Positions 27,601 to 37,261 of a stretch of DNA of 64,000 nucleotides are shown in pieces; positions within the stretch are counted from its first letter, which is position 1, and every line of letters begins with the position of its first letter. Location: positions 124,001 through 188,000 of the forward strand of contig NZ_RPHB01000004.1 in NCBI RefSeq assembly GCF_019343195.1. The letters run 5' to 3'. This DNA is from Arthrospiribacter ruber (GTDB lineage Bacteria; Bacteroidota; Bacteroidia; Cytophagales; Cyclobacteriaceae). Made by a program: the position numbers and the translations under genes. The notes under the pieces were generated by a model. The model saw only the letters and a list, made by a program, of their open reading frames with translations. It was not told where the DNA came from and made no database searches.

Positions 27601-28059
27601 TTATTTGTTTTTAGCGGCATAAGCCACAGCTTCTCTGATTTTATGATATGTTCCACACCTGCACAAGTTCCTGTTCATGGCATCTTCGATTTCTGCCATG
27701 CTTGGTGAGGGATTTTTCTTAAGTAATGCCGACGCGGCCATGATTTGACCTGCTTGACAATAGCCACATTGTGCCACATCTATTTCATTCCAGGCTTTTT
27801 GAACAGGATGATCCCCGTCCTTAGACAGCCCTTCAATAGTCACCACTTCATCCGAACCTAAGCTGGATACCGGGAGCGTACAGGAAGGAACCGCATCTCC
27901 ATTAACATGCACCATACAAGCGCCGCACTGGGCTATCCCACAGGAGTACTTGGTACCAACAAGACCCAAATGGTCTCTGAGTACCCATAATAAGGGAGTA
28001 TCGTCTTCAACATCGACATTGAATGTCTCTCCGTTGATTTTTAGACTGTAGTTTGCCAT
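27601..28059 (-). CDS. Molybdenum hydroxylase 2x[2Fe-2S] small subunit (IorA-like)
   Basis: A 152-residue electron-transfer subunit. Cys40, 45, 48 and 60 form the plant-ferredoxin-type cluster (CGIAQCGAC). Cys98, 101, 133 and 135 form the second cluster (CGYCQAGQ and CRCGTY). It lacks its own signal, so it is presumably carried through the Tat pore together with the large subunit, 2 nt downstream. It is the first gene of the operon; the 212-bp gap upstream should hold the promoter. Confidence 0.95.
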   Translation of the reverse strand: MANYSLKINGETFNVDVEDDTPLLWVLRDHLGLVGTKYSCGIAQCGACMVHVNGDAVPSCTLPVSSLGSDEVVTIEGLSKDGDHPVQKAWNEIDVAQCGYCQAGQIMAASALLKKNPSPSMAEIEDAMNRNLCRCGTYHKIREAVAYAAKNK

Positions 28060-28271
28060 TTTTATCTATTTGATGTTTTTGCAGAATTAATTTAAACAAT
28101 ATTTCAGGAGATGGTAAAGTTTTTAAGGGCTTTTTCAGGGATTCTTGATAAACTGTAAATATTGGTTTTAAATGGATTACCTTCTGTCTACTCCTTTTGT
28201 TTTCGGATTTATTAGATAATATCATTGGCTATATTTATTTTCACCATTCAAATCAAACCAGATAACCTAAC

Positions 28272-29417
28272 ATGAAAAAAATCAAAGCAGCAATTGTAGG
28301 CACAGGATTTATAGGACCTGCACACTTAGAAGCACTTAGAAGAATCCCATATGTAGAAGTCACTGCACTATGTGAAGTCAATATGGAACTGGCCCGCGCA
28401 AAGGCTGATATTTTAGGCATTCCAAATGCATATACTTTTGAGGAGATGCTTCAGCAAAAGGATATCGATGTAGTGCATATCTGTACCCCGAATTTTTTAC
28501 ATTACTCCCAATCCAAAGCGGCTTTAGAAGCCGGCAAACATGTAGTCTGCGAAAAGCCTTTGGCTACCAAAATTGAAGAAGCTGAAGAACTAGTGGCTTT
28601 AGCCAAAGAAACAGGTTTGGTCAATGCAGTACATTTCAACCTGCGCTATTACCCTATGGTCAGACAGATGAAGACCATGCGTGAAAATGGTGATCTGGGA
28701 GAAGTATACAGCATCATGGGTTCCTATCTTCAGGATTGGCTATTCCTAAAAACAGATTACAATTGGAGGTTGGAACCGGATAAGTCCGGAGATTCCAGGG
28801 CTATCGCAGATATCGGTTCCCACTTACTGGATCTTACCGAATATGTGACAGGCCTTAAGGTAACTGAAGTCATGGCTGATTTTTCTACAGTTCATAAAAC
28901 CAGACTAAAACCTCTGAAAGCAATAGAAACCTATTCAGGAAAAATGTTGCAGGAATCAGATTATGAAGAAGTGCCTATCAATACCGAAGATCATGCTACT
29001 GTCATGCTTCGCTTTGACAATGGAAACAAAGGTTCTGTCACCGTTTCTCAGGTAAATGCAGGAAGAAAAAACAGGTTGAATATTGAGATTGCAGGTTCAA
29101 AGTCCAACTATGAGTGGTGCAGCGAGAAGCCTAATGAGCTATGGATCGGAAAAAGAGAGTCTGCCAATCAGCACCTGATGAAAGATCCTTCCCTTTTCAC
29201 TCCTGAGGCCGCTGGACTGATCAGCTTCCCTGGAGGACATAATGAAGGATTCCCGGACACTTCCAAGCAAATGTTCAAAGAGGTCTATGCGGCCATAAGA
29301 GAAGGAAAGCAACCAGATGAGCCTAGTTTCCCGACCTTCGAAGATGGACATAGGGAACTTTTGATTTGTGAAAGGATTATTGAAAGCCACAGGAAACAAT
29401 CCTGGGTAAAAATTTGA
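28272..29417 (+). CDS. Gfo/Idh/MocA-family oxidoreductase
   Basis: A 381-residue NAD(P)-dependent dehydrogenase. The Rossmann motif VGTGFIGPAH is at residues 9-18 and the conserved EKPL, whose Lys aids catalysis, is near residue 96. A DIGSH motif near 175 supplies a typical active-site His. Such enzymes oxidise sugars, inositols or their derivatives. No sugar isomerase or transporter is adjacent, so the substrate is unknown. The gene is probably co-transcribed with the DUF2911 gene, whose start is 51 nt downstream. Confidence 0.9.
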   Translation: MKKIKAAIVGTGFIGPAHLEALRRIPYVEVTALCEVNMELARAKADILGIPNAYTFEEMLQQKDIDVVHICTPNFLHYSQSKAALEAGKHVVCEKPLATKIEEAEELVALAKETGLVNAVHFNLRYYPMVRQMKTMRENGDLGEVYSIMGSYLQDWLFLKTDYNWRLEPDKSGDSRAIADIGSHLLDLTEYVTGLKVTEVMADFSTVHKTRLKPLKAIETYSGKMLQESDYEEVPINTEDHATVMLRFDNGNKGSVTVSQVNAGRKNRLNIEIAGSKSNYEWCSEKPNELWIGKRESANQHLMKDPSLFTPEAAGLISFPGGHNEGFPDTSKQMFKEVYAAIREGKQPDEPSFPTFEDGHRELLICERIIESHRKQSWVKI

Positions 29418-29467
29418 TTTTGATGAGAAATGATTATTTTAGGAGTCAAATCAAATTCAAAATAACC

Positions 29468-29986
29468 ATGAAAAATAGAACCAATTTTATTGCTGCCGGC
29501 ATTTTATCTTTTTTGCTGGTATTTTCAGGAGTTGCTATTGCTCAAAATCAAGAAAGAGTAAGTCCTCCCAGGACAGCTTCTGGTACAGTAGCTGGATCGG
29601 AGATCACCATCAACTACTCAAGCCCAGCAGTTAATGGCAGACAAGTTTGGGGAGTATTGGTGCCTTTGGGTGAAATTTGGAGAGCAGGGGCCAATGAGGC
29701 CACTACTTTTGAAACCAGCAAAGATATCAAAGTGCAGGGCAAAGAGCTTCCAGCTGGAAAGTACAGCCTATTCCTTATTCCGAATGAAGGTGAATCGACT
29801 TTGATTTTCAACAAAGACACTGGTCTTTGGGGAACCAATAACTATGACAGCAGCAAAGATGCCCTGAGGGTGAATATCCCTGCAAGCCAGACTGCTACTT
29901 TGGAAGAAAGACTTGTCTATGAAGTGAAACCTGACGGAGTAGAAATGAGATGGGAATACGGTAGAGGCTTCTTTAAAATTGATTAA
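29468..29986 (+). CDS. DUF2911 secreted protein
   Basis: A 172-residue exported protein. The start ATG at 29468 gives a clear signal peptide ending at AIAQ; an in-frame upstream start at 29414 would bury it. The DUF2911 domain follows with its motifs ITINYSSPAVNGRQVWG, EIWRAGANEAT and LPAGKYSLFLIP. The fold is predicted as a beta-sandwich. The function of the family is unknown. It ends at a strong terminator. Confidence 0.88.
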   Translation: MKNRTNFIAAGILSFLLVFSGVAIAQNQERVSPPRTASGTVAGSEITINYSSPAVNGRQVWGVLVPLGEIWRAGANEATTFETSKDIKVQGKELPAGKYSLFLIPNEGESTLIFNKDTGLWGTNNYDSSKDALRVNIPASQTATLEERLVYEVKPDGVEMRWEYGRGFFKID

Positions 29987-30009
29987 TATTTATTGAATAA
30001 ATGCTTTAG

Positions 30010-30043
30010 ACCGCTGTGAATTAAGTTTTCACAGCGGTTTTTT
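30010..30043 (+). terminator. Intrinsic terminator after the DUF2911 gene
   Basis: An 11-bp stem ACCGCTGTGAA/TTCACAGCGGT (30010-30020 with 30028-30038) is followed by a T-run. Confidence 0.92.
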
Positions 30044-30067
30044 ATTTACTTTTGGAAAAAAATTCTT

Positions 30068-32551
30068 TTGAAAATTAATTATTCGCAATTCAACTTACCG
30101 GTATCCGATATATTGGATAAAGTCAAGCTGACCTGCCAAAACCAAAATACACTGATTGTCACAGCTCCTCCAGGTGCCGGAAAAAGTACGCTTTTACCAC
30201 TTGCTTTGTTAGAGGAGGATTTTTTGCAAGGAAAAAAAATCCTAATGCTCGAGCCAAGAAGGTTGGCTGCTAAAAGCATTGCATTGAGAATGTCTGAAAT
30301 GCTGGGCGAAAAAGTGGGAGAAACTGTAGGATACAGGATCAGATTTGAACATAAAGTCTCTTCTAATACAAGGCTAGAAGTACTGACCGAAGGTATTCTG
30401 ACAAGAATGCTACATCAGGACAATGCTTTGGAAGGTGTAGGCCTGGTGATCTTCGATGAGTTTCATGAACGAAATATCCATGCAGATCTGGCCATGGCTC
30501 TGTGCCGAGAATCACAGCTAATATTAAGGCCTGATCTGAGGATTTTGGTTATGTCTGCTACATTGGACATGCCATCACTTGCCGAATTGCTCCAAGCTCC
30601 TGTACTGGTAAGTGAAGGGCGTATTTATCCTGTTGAAATCAAATACACTGGTGATTTCGATATATATTCCCTTCCTGAATCTGTAAGTCAGGTCATTTTA
30701 AAAGCGGCATCAGAAAATGAAGGAGATATCCTGGTCTTTTTACCCGGTCAGGGTGAGATCAAGAAAACAGAAGCCCTGCTTAAAAATAAACTGAGAAATT
30801 TTGCCATCCATCCACTTTTTGGACAACTCTCTCCTACCGCCCAGTTTCAGGCCATCATGCCCAGAAAAGACGGAAAAAGAAAGGTTGTACTGGCAACATC
30901 AATTGCTGAAACCAGTCTTACCATTGAGGGTATCAAAGTGGTGGTAGATTGCGGGTTTGGAAAAAGATCCAAATTCAATCCGAGGTCAGGCTTGAGCAGA
31001 CTGGAAACTGTGGCAATTTCCAAAGATTCTGCCGACCAAAGAGCCGGAAGAGCAGGACGTTTGGGACCTGGGCTGTGCTACAGAATGTGGTCTAGAGCTA
31101 CTCATGACAGACTTGAGGAGTTCAGGGTTCCGGAAATCCAAGAAGCCGATTTGGCCCCTTTAGTATTGGATCTGGCGCATTGGGGAGTGGATAAAATAGA
31201 AAATCTGACCTGGCTATCACCCCCGCCAAGTGGATCACTGGCTCAGGCCTATGAACTATTGGAACAATTGGATGCTACCCAAAACGGCAAACTTACAGCA
31301 CATGGGAAAAGTATCCATAAAATCCCTGCCCATCCCAGAATTGCCCACATGCTCTTTAAGGCCAAAGAACTCGGATTGGTTTCATTGGCTTCTGACATTG
31401 CGGCATTATTGGAAGAAAGAGATCCTCTCAACCCGGAGATGGGCGTAGATATCAATCTCCGAATAGAAGCACTCCGCAGGGCAAGGAAAGAAGGATTATC
31501 TATCAAAGGGATCAGAAAACTGGAGAAAATAGCTTCCCAGTATAGAAAAATACTGGTCAATGAACCCGAATATAATGGACCTGTGGACCCTTTTGAAAGT
31601 GGACTATTGATTGCCTATGCGTATCCGGAAAGGATTGCTTCAGCGAGACCGGGAAACAATGCGCAGTTCCAGTTGGCCAATGGCAAACTGGCCATGATGG
31701 GCCATAGGGATGACCTGGCACACGAATCTTGGCTGGCCATCTCACACATTGACGAAAGGGATGGAATGGGCAAGATTTTTATGGCCTCCCCTATTAATCC
31801 AAGTGATCTCAAACCCTTATTGAAAGAAAAGAAAGTGGTCAGGTGGGACAAACAAAAGGAGGAATTTTTGGCCCATAAGGTATTAGGAATCGGTTCAATT
31901 GTTTTGAGATCCTCTCCTATCTCTGATATAAATCAAAGTGAAAAAGTAAATGCAATCATTCCTATCATCCGAAATGATTTGCAAAGGTACCTCGCTTGGA
32001 ACGAAAACGTAACCCAACTTATCAACCGGATTGAACTCATCAATAAAACCCATGACAATTTGCTTCCTAAAGTAAATGAAGACTGGATAAAAATTCATCT
32101 GGAAAATTGGCTTGGTCCTTACCTGAGCAATGTGAAAAGCAAGGATGATTTAAAAAAGCTGGAAATTGACTCAATTTTAAAGAACAGCTTGAGCTTTGAA
32201 CAACAGAAATTACTGGAAGAGTATACACCGTTAAAAATCATGGTTCCCAGTGGTAGTCAAATTAAGATCGACTACAGGGAAGATGCTCAGCCTCCCATTC
32301 TTTCGGTAAGACTACAAGAGGTATTTGGATGGATGGAAACTCCTAGTATCAATCAAGGGAAAACCCGCCTTTTACTACATCTTCTTTCTCCGGGATTCAA
32401 ACCTGTTCAGGTTACTTCAGACTTGAGAAGTTTCTGGAGCAATACCTATTTTGAGGTGAAGAAAGACTTAAAAAGACGTTATCCAAAACATTCTTGGCCT
32501 GAAGATCCATTTCAGGCAGAAGCTGTCCGGGGTGTAAGAAAAAGGAATTGA
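30068..32551 (+). CDS. hrpB: ATP-dependent helicase HrpB
   Basis: An 827-residue DEAH-type helicase of the HrpB family. Walker A is APPGAGKST near residues 34-42. The DExH box reads DEFHER near 125. Motif III MSATLDM, motif V TSIAETSLTIEG and motif VI QRAGRAGR are present. The C-terminal HrpB-specific domain continues to the end. The frame begins with TTG at 30068 (MKINYSQF); no better ATG is present before the helicase core. HrpB is thought to act on RNA, but its cellular task is unclear. It ends 1 nt from the convergent next gene, without a terminator between. Confidence 0.93.
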   Translation: MKINYSQFNLPVSDILDKVKLTCQNQNTLIVTAPPGAGKSTLLPLALLEEDFLQGKKILMLEPRRLAAKSIALRMSEMLGEKVGETVGYRIRFEHKVSSNTRLEVLTEGILTRMLHQDNALEGVGLVIFDEFHERNIHADLAMALCRESQLILRPDLRILVMSATLDMPSLAELLQAPVLVSEGRIYPVEIKYTGDFDIYSLPESVSQVILKAASENEGDILVFLPGQGEIKKTEALLKNKLRNFAIHPLFGQLSPTAQFQAIMPRKDGKRKVVLATSIAETSLTIEGIKVVVDCGFGKRSKFNPRSGLSRLETVAISKDSADQRAGRAGRLGPGLCYRMWSRATHDRLEEFRVPEIQEADLAPLVLDLAHWGVDKIENLTWLSPPPSGSLAQAYELLEQLDATQNGKLTAHGKSIHKIPAHPRIAHMLFKAKELGLVSLASDIAALLEERDPLNPEMGVDINLRIEALRRARKEGLSIKGIRKLEKIASQYRKILVNEPEYNGPVDPFESGLLIAYAYPERIASARPGNNAQFQLANGKLAMMGHRDDLAHESWLAISHIDERDGMGKIFMASPINPSDLKPLLKEKKVVRWDKQKEEFLAHKVLGIGSIVLRSSPISDINQSEKVNAIIPIIRNDLQRYLAWNENVTQLINRIELINKTHDNLLPKVNEDWIKIHLENWLGPYLSNVKSKDDLKKLEIDSILKNSLSFEQQKLLEEYTPLKIMVPSGSQIKIDYREDAQPPILSVRLQEVFGWMETPSINQGKTRLLLHLLSPGFKPVQVTSDLRSFWSNTYFEVKKDLKRRYPKHSWPEDPFQAEAVRGVRKRN

Positions 32552-32552
32552 A

Positions 32553-33170
32553 TCAAACGTGTTCCAAATAATCGATCAAATTGATAAAGCAGGCAAGATT
32601 GAACGGAGTTACTTGTTTTTCATTGAGCATGGCCAAGTAGGTATTCTTCATTTCATCGAAGGCATCCGGATTATAGAATTTGGCTAGAGTGATTCCCCTT
32701 GCCGACCTGTAAGTAAAGTTTTGGGTTACAATCGGGGTACCTGTGTCTTCATTGAAATAATATTCAAGGTTTTTCCCATTTGAAAACTTGTCCAAGAAAT
32801 GAAATCCTTTTTTGACTAAAAAATCTTCAGCAGTCTCTATAACACTGCCCAGTTCATTGTCATTTTCAACCAAAAATCTTCTGGGTAATTCATCAGAAAT
32901 TCTATCCATAGTCTCGACCAAGGTGATACTTCTCTCTTTATAATCTCCAAGTGAAGGAAGAAACTTATGAACTATATTTTCAATTTTATCATAGCGGATT
33001 CCCAAATGATACTCAAGGTAAGAGACATCTTCGTGTTGGGTATAGTGAAAAAACACCATTTGCCTACCCTCTTCAAATGTTTTGGTATAATGCAGGGACC
33101 TATTATCTAATCTGAACCCAAAATCGGCCAGAAAATCCTCGTGAAGCAATATTACATCCCTGAATTTCAT
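32553..33170 (-). CDS. Hypothetical 205-aa cytoplasmic protein
   Basis: I do not recognise this protein. It is a 205-residue mixed alpha/beta protein rich in aromatic residues (MVFFHYTQHEDVSYLEYHLGI near 38-58), without signal or membrane segments. Two halves begin with similar phrases (HEDFLADFGF and AEDFLVKKGFHF), which may indicate an internal duplication. It follows the HEAT-repeat gene with a 33-bp gap, so the two are likely co-transcribed. It ends convergently with hrpB. Confidence 0.65.
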   Translation of the reverse strand: MKFRDVILLHEDFLADFGFRLDNRSLHYTKTFEEGRQMVFFHYTQHEDVSYLEYHLGIRYDKIENIVHKFLPSLGDYKERSITLVETMDRISDELPRRFLVENDNELGSVIETAEDFLVKKGFHFLDKFSNGKNLEYYFNEDTGTPIVTQNFTYRSARGITLAKFYNPDAFDEMKNTYLAMLNEKQVTPFNLACFINLIDYLEHV

Positions 33171-33202
33171 ATACTTACCTAACTTACCCTGTTTATTAAA
33201 TG

Positions 33203-33736
33203 TTATTCGTTTTCGGAAAAAATTTGTTTGATTTCTTCCATCATTTCTTCCACTTCTGATCTTTTGATTTCAAATTCCTCTGAATTCTGATCTATGTTGT
33301 TTTTGAAATGATTCCAATGTTTTTCCAACTTCTTCAAAACCCGTGGAGTCAGTTCAAATTCTACTGTATCCAATAGTTCTTTGGCAAGCGCTGATGTCTT
33401 GAAATTCCCGAATAGATAAAGTCTGAAAAGATCTACAAACTTTTCTGAAAGATCATATCCCTCCAAGGTCTGCACAAAGCTCCCATTTCTCAATTGATTC
33501 TCTCTCCTGTGTATTACTTCGAAGAGATGGTCGAGTGCCGGTTGATTATCTTGAATTTTACCCAAAGCTCGTGCTGCAAGCTGGGCATTTTCATAATTTT
33601 CCGACTTAAGGATTTCAATCAGTTTATCAATAACTTCCTGATTTCCTATCTTTGAAAGCTTATCTGCATACAAGTAGGCCTCTTTCTCTTGGGGGTCACA
33701 CATGCGTGTAAGAAGTTGGTCTATTGTGGTCTGCAT
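33203..33736 (-). CDS. HEAT-repeat-like protein
   Basis: A 177-residue protein from the ATG at 33736 (MQTTIDQLL); an upstream in-frame start (33769) would run to within 28 bp of the divergent gene. Helical repeat units such as ADKLSKIGNQEVIDKLIEIL and ARALGKIQDNQPALDHLFEV (about 15-75) look like HEAT/armadillo repeats for protein binding. The C-terminal tail is strongly charged. It is divergent from the VLRF1-like gene, about 60 bp apart, so a link with that gene is possible but unproven. Confidence 0.65.
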   Translation of the reverse strand: MQTTIDQLLTRMCDPQEKEAYLYADKLSKIGNQEVIDKLIEILKSENYENAQLAARALGKIQDNQPALDHLFEVIHRRENQLRNGSFVQTLEGYDLSEKFVDLFRLYLFGNFKTSALAKELLDTVEFELTPRVLKKLEKHWNHFKNNIDQNSEEFEIKRSEVEEMMEEIKQIFSENE

Positions 33737-33796
33737 AGTCAGGTCTGCTAATATCAAAAATAAGACCACAATGATTCATGAAAGAAAAAATATGTG

Positions 33797-34513
33797 ATGG
33801 AAAGAGTATTTCTTAGCGATGAAAATGCCATTGATCTTTTTAAAGAACTGTGTTCCAAAGATTTCAGGTTTGAATATATTGAATCAAAAAGGAAAATATT
33901 TTTTAAAACAGGGGAAAATGAGAACGGCTTGAGTATCCGCTTACCATTAGGGCTGGAGTACCAAAATAATAGTCAAAGTCTGGCCAAAAAAGACTTTCTC
34001 AATTATATTCTCTTAATGATACGGTCTGGTCAGGCTTCAATGGGTTTTTTCGAAAATGGAGAGTTGATGGATCATAAGGTTTTCAGGGCCTATATGGTCC
34101 GTCAAAAACAGGGGAAAAGTCAGATCAAACACCTGAAAACAAAAGGAAAATCAAGAGCGGGTTCGAGAGTTAGACTGGCCGAAACTTTGGAGTTTTTTGA
34201 GGCGATCAATACCCGTTTACAATCTTACTTTTCTGAGTATCGAATCGATCTGATCGGTCTCAGCTGTGCCACCACATTAATTCCTTACCTGTTTCGAAGC
34301 AAAGTTGAAACTCCCTTTCCTAAAGATGACCAAAGATTGATAAAGATTCCTAAACATATAGACACACCTTCTTACGAAGCACTGTTGGTCACACATGATT
34401 TTTTAAATAAAACAGAAGTAGAAGTCTTTTCGGATGAATTTGAAACAATTTTTAAATTATTGATAAATAATAATTTACAACATCCCAGTGAAAATAAGGA
34501 TGAAGACTGGTGA
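33797..34513 (+). CDS. VLRF1-type (Vms1/ANKZF1-like) predicted peptidyl-tRNA release factor
   Basis: A 238-residue protein; the ATG at 33797 is preferred over a GTG one codon earlier. The central part matches the eRF1-like VLRF1 domain of yeast Vms1 and human ANKZF1: RSGQASMGFF (76-85), then DHKVFRAYMVRQKQGKSQ and KGKSRAGSRVRLAETLEFF. In Vms1 the corresponding KQGGSQ loop carries the catalytic Gln that releases nascent chains from tRNA on split 60S subunits; here it is Gln109. The eukaryotic Zn-finger and ankyrin parts are absent. It may rescue stalled ribosomes in the cytoplasm. The match was made by eye. Confidence 0.75.
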   Translation: MERVFLSDENAIDLFKELCSKDFRFEYIESKRKIFFKTGENENGLSIRLPLGLEYQNNSQSLAKKDFLNYILLMIRSGQASMGFFENGELMDHKVFRAYMVRQKQGKSQIKHLKTKGKSRAGSRVRLAETLEFFEAINTRLQSYFSEYRIDLIGLSCATTLIPYLFRSKVETPFPKDDQRLIKIPKHIDTPSYEALLVTHDFLNKTEVEVFSDEFETIFKLLINNNLQHPSENKDEDW

Positions 34514-34570
34514 TGATTTCCAGAATTGGAACGATTTATGATCAATTGGCCTGAAAACCTGTAGATTAAC

Positions 34571-35185
34571 ATGAAGCATTGCTTATTCCTCTTTCCGATT
34601 TTCTTACTTTTCATACTTTTTACCCCTGAGGCTAATGCCCAAAGGTATGGAACAGCTGCCGGAATCAGGATGGGCAGCAATGATTACAGCAGGACTTTTG
34701 GGCTTACTGCCCAGCAGAGAGTTCTTAAACATGTAACTTTAGAGGGAATCGTACAAAGTGATTTTTCCAGAAATACCACTTTCCACCTTTTAGTAGAAAG
34801 GCACCGTCCCATAATATCCAAAAGGTTCAATTATTATTATGGAGCTGGAATGTCTTCAGGATGGGAAGAAAGCAGGTACAATGATCCTGAAACCAGGCAG
34901 GTAGTACATACCTACGGTAATCCGACTACGGGCATTGACCTGATTGCAGGCATAGAAATGACCGTACTGAATACAGTAATCTCTCTAGATTACAAACCAA
35001 ATGTTAACCTTGCCGGCAGAAATGAGTTTTATAGAGGACAGGTGGGGATTTCCGCCAGAACTGTTTTGGTCAAAAGTAAGGAACAGAATAAACGTAAAAG
35101 ACAAAGGGCCAGAGCCAAGAGGAAAAAGAACAATGATACTTTTGGGGACAAATTGAAAAATACTTTCAATTTCAAAAACCACTGA
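34571..35185 (+). CDS. Exported beta-rich protein with basic C-terminal tail
   Basis: A 204-residue protein with a signal peptide ending at ANAQ (residue 23). Alternating hydrophobic strands through residues 25-165, with glycine and aromatic residues (YYYGAGMSSGWEE, GIDLIAGIEM), suggest a small outer-membrane barrel. The last 40 residues are very basic (NKRKRQRARAKRKKN), which is unusual for a barrel terminus. I do not recognise the family. It follows the VLRF1-like gene by 57 nt on the same strand. Confidence 0.65.
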   Translation: MKHCLFLFPIFLLFILFTPEANAQRYGTAAGIRMGSNDYSRTFGLTAQQRVLKHVTLEGIVQSDFSRNTTFHLLVERHRPIISKRFNYYYGAGMSSGWEESRYNDPETRQVVHTYGNPTTGIDLIAGIEMTVLNTVISLDYKPNVNLAGRNEFYRGQVGISARTVLVKSKEQNKRKRQRARAKRKKNNDTFGDKLKNTFNFKNH

Positions 35186-35221
35186 CAATAATTCACTGAG
35201 TTTTCAAATTAGCCGTCTATC

Positions 35222-35264
35222 AAAAAATCACCCAAATGCCTTCAGGGAATTTGGGTGATTTTTT
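35222..35264. terminator. Strong intrinsic terminator
   Basis: A 16-bp perfect stem (35222-35237 with 35249-35264, 11-nt loop) with A/T tracts ends the upstream operon before the S15 hydrolase gene. Confidence 0.95.
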
Positions 35265-35316
35265 ATTCTTCAGATAGATTGTTTATTTTTCTAGTTCATA
35301 TAAAAAACCCTGAAAT

Positions 35317-37200
35317 ATGACCCAAAAAAGACTTACACTTCTCCTTGTTTTCACCTGCTTTTTTCATAGCTGGACTTTTGGACAGGAAAAGAGTGTATTA
35401 GATCAGCTCCATGAAGTAGCTGTAGTAGACCAAAAAGTCATGATGCCTATGCGGGATGGGGTGAGACTTTCTACGGACATTTATCGCCCAAAAACAGACG
35501 ATCCTGTACCTATTGTATTTTCCAGAACACCCTACCAATTCAATTCCTACAGCAATGGGGAACTGGTCACAAGACACATGGAAACTGCGCTTGAGTATGT
35601 TAAGAGAGGCTATGCCTATGTCATCCAAAATGAAAGAGGCCGCTTTTTTTCGGAAGGCGACTGGGACATTTTGGGGGTACCCCTCACAGATGGGTATGAT
35701 GCCTTTGAATGGATGTCTTCACAGCCTTGGAGCAATGGAAAAATAGGAACCATAGGATGTTCTTCCACCGCGGAGTGGCAGATGGCTGTGGCTTCCTTAG
35801 AGCATCCAGCTCATACCGCTTTGGTGCCTCAGGGTTTCGGAGCCGGGGTAGGAAGAATTGGCAATTACTATGAGCAGGGCAATTGGTATCGAGGTGGTGC
35901 TGGTCAAATGCTGTTTACTTCTTGGCTATATGGAACTCAGCACGATCCTATGGCACCAAAACTACCTAAGGGAATTGCTCAAGAAGATTTATTGCGCTTG
36001 CAGAAATTTTATGACATGGCTCCCCGATACCCAAGAGTAGATTGGGCTGAGGCCTTAAGTCACCTTCCTGTTAAAGACATTATCCAAAATGTAAACGGTC
36101 CAAAGGGAATTTATGAGGAAATGATTACCAGAAAGCCCAATGATCCGAAATGGTATGAGGGAGGTCTCTTTCATGATGATATGGATTTCGAAAAACCAGC
36201 CTTTTGGTTTGTGTCATGGTATGACGTAGCCAGTAGCCCCAATCTTGCCATGTTCAATCACATTAGAGAAAATGCCCAAACGGAAACCGGAAAAAACAAC
36301 CAATACCTTATCATCGCCCCTACCCTTCATTGTGCCTTTCTAAGAGCGACGGAAAACACTATTGTTGGAGAAAGAAGCATGGGAGATGCAAGGCTTCCCG
36401 ATCCGCAGATTACTTTTAAGTGGTTTGACTATTGGCTCAAAGGTGAGCAGAACAATATTCTGGAAGATATGCCTAAGGTCTCCTATTTCACTATGGGCAC
36501 CAATGAGTGGCAAACTTCTGATACTTGGCCCCCAAAGGAAGCTAAAATGGAAACCTACTATTTAAATTCCAAAGGAAATGCCAATACACGAAACGGGGAT
36601 GGAATATTGGCCAGCAAAAAGCCCGGAAGGGACAATCCTGATTCTTTCCAGTATGACCCTATGGATCCGGTACCTTCTTATGGTGGAAATGTGTGCTGTA
36701 CAGGCAATGCTGTACAGGGTGGTGCATTTGACCAACAGGAAATGGAGCTCAGGGATGACATTCTCGTCTACACTTCAGAACCACTTCAGGAGGGCATAGA
36801 AGTCAGTGGATTTATTGAAGCTACACTTTACCTGTCTTCGGATGTGAAAGATACTGACCTGACCATAAAATTGATCGACGTGTATCCTGATGGAAAAGCC
36901 TATAACCTGGACGAAACTATCCAAAGAGTCCGTTATCGTGAAGGATACGAAGAAGAGGTCTTTATGGAAGAAGGTAAAGTGTATGAAGTAAACATGACTC
37001 CGATGTCCACTTCTAATTACTTCCAAAAAGGCCATCGCATCAGAATTGAAGTTTCAAGTTCCAATTTCCCGAGGTTTGACCGTAACATGAACACGGGCGG
37101 AAACAATTATGATGAAACTGAAGGTGTAGTCGCCACCAATAAAATCCACCATTCCAGCAGGTATCCAAGTCAAATAAAATTACCTGTTGTAAGGAAATAA
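35317..37200 (+). CDS. CocE/NonD (S15) family secreted hydrolase
   Basis: A 627-residue exported alpha/beta hydrolase of the X-Pro dipeptidyl-peptidase / cocaine esterase / glutaryl-ACA acylase group. The signal peptide ends near TFGQ (residue 23). [14 protein letters not shown] near 45-58 is the S15 N-terminal signature. The nucleophile is probably Ser149 in [10 protein letters not shown]. The C-terminal XPP-type beta-sandwich domain covers about 430-625 ([31 protein letters not shown]). It could cleave peptides, esters or acyl-amides; the substrate is open. Confidence 0.9.
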   Translation: MTQKRLTLLLVFTCFFHSWTFGQEKSVLDQLHEVAVVDQKVMMPMRDGVRLSTDIYRPKTDDPVPIVFSRTPYQFNSYSNGELVTRHMETALEYVKRGYAYVIQNERGRFFSEGDWDILGVPLTDGYDAFEWMSSQPWSNGKIGTIGCSSTAEWQMAVASLEHPAHTALVPQGFGAGVGRIGNYYEQGNWYRGGAGQMLFTSWLYGTQHDPMAPKLPKGIAQEDLLRLQKFYDMAPRYPRVDWAEALSHLPVKDIIQNVNGPKGIYEEMITRKPNDPKWYEGGLFHDDMDFEKPAFWFVSWYDVASSPNLAMFNHIRENAQTETGKNNQYLIIAPTLHCAFLRATENTIVGERSMGDARLPDPQITFKWFDYWLKGEQNNILEDMPKVSYFTMGTNEWQTSDTWPPKEAKMETYYLNSKGNANTRNGDGILASKKPGRDNPDSFQYDPMDPVPSYGGNVCCTGNAVQGGAFDQQEMELRDDILVYTSEPLQEGIEVSGFIEATLYLSSDVKDTDLTIKLIDVYPDGKAYNLDETIQRVRYREGYEEEVFMEEGKVYEVNMTPMSTSNYFQKGHRIRIEVSSSNFPRFDRNMNTGGNNYDETEGVVATNKIHHSSRYPSQIKLPVVRK

Positions 37201-37209
37201 TATGTTTTT

Positions 37210-37240
37210 GCTCCTGGGCTAATCACTGCCCGGGAGCATT
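37210..37240 (+). terminator. Weak intrinsic terminator after the S15 gene
   Basis: A 10-bp stem with one G-T pair (37210-37219 with 37228-37237) is followed by a short T-run. The next gene starts 22 nt later, so some readthrough is possible. Confidence 0.6.
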
Positions 37241-37261
37241 TTGCAAAATCTCATATACATA

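Noticed and set aside
28060-28271. A 72-codon minus-strand frame upstream of the small hydroxylase subunit
   Set aside because: It overlaps the subunit gene start in another frame and has no domain features; the gap is more likely promoter DNA.
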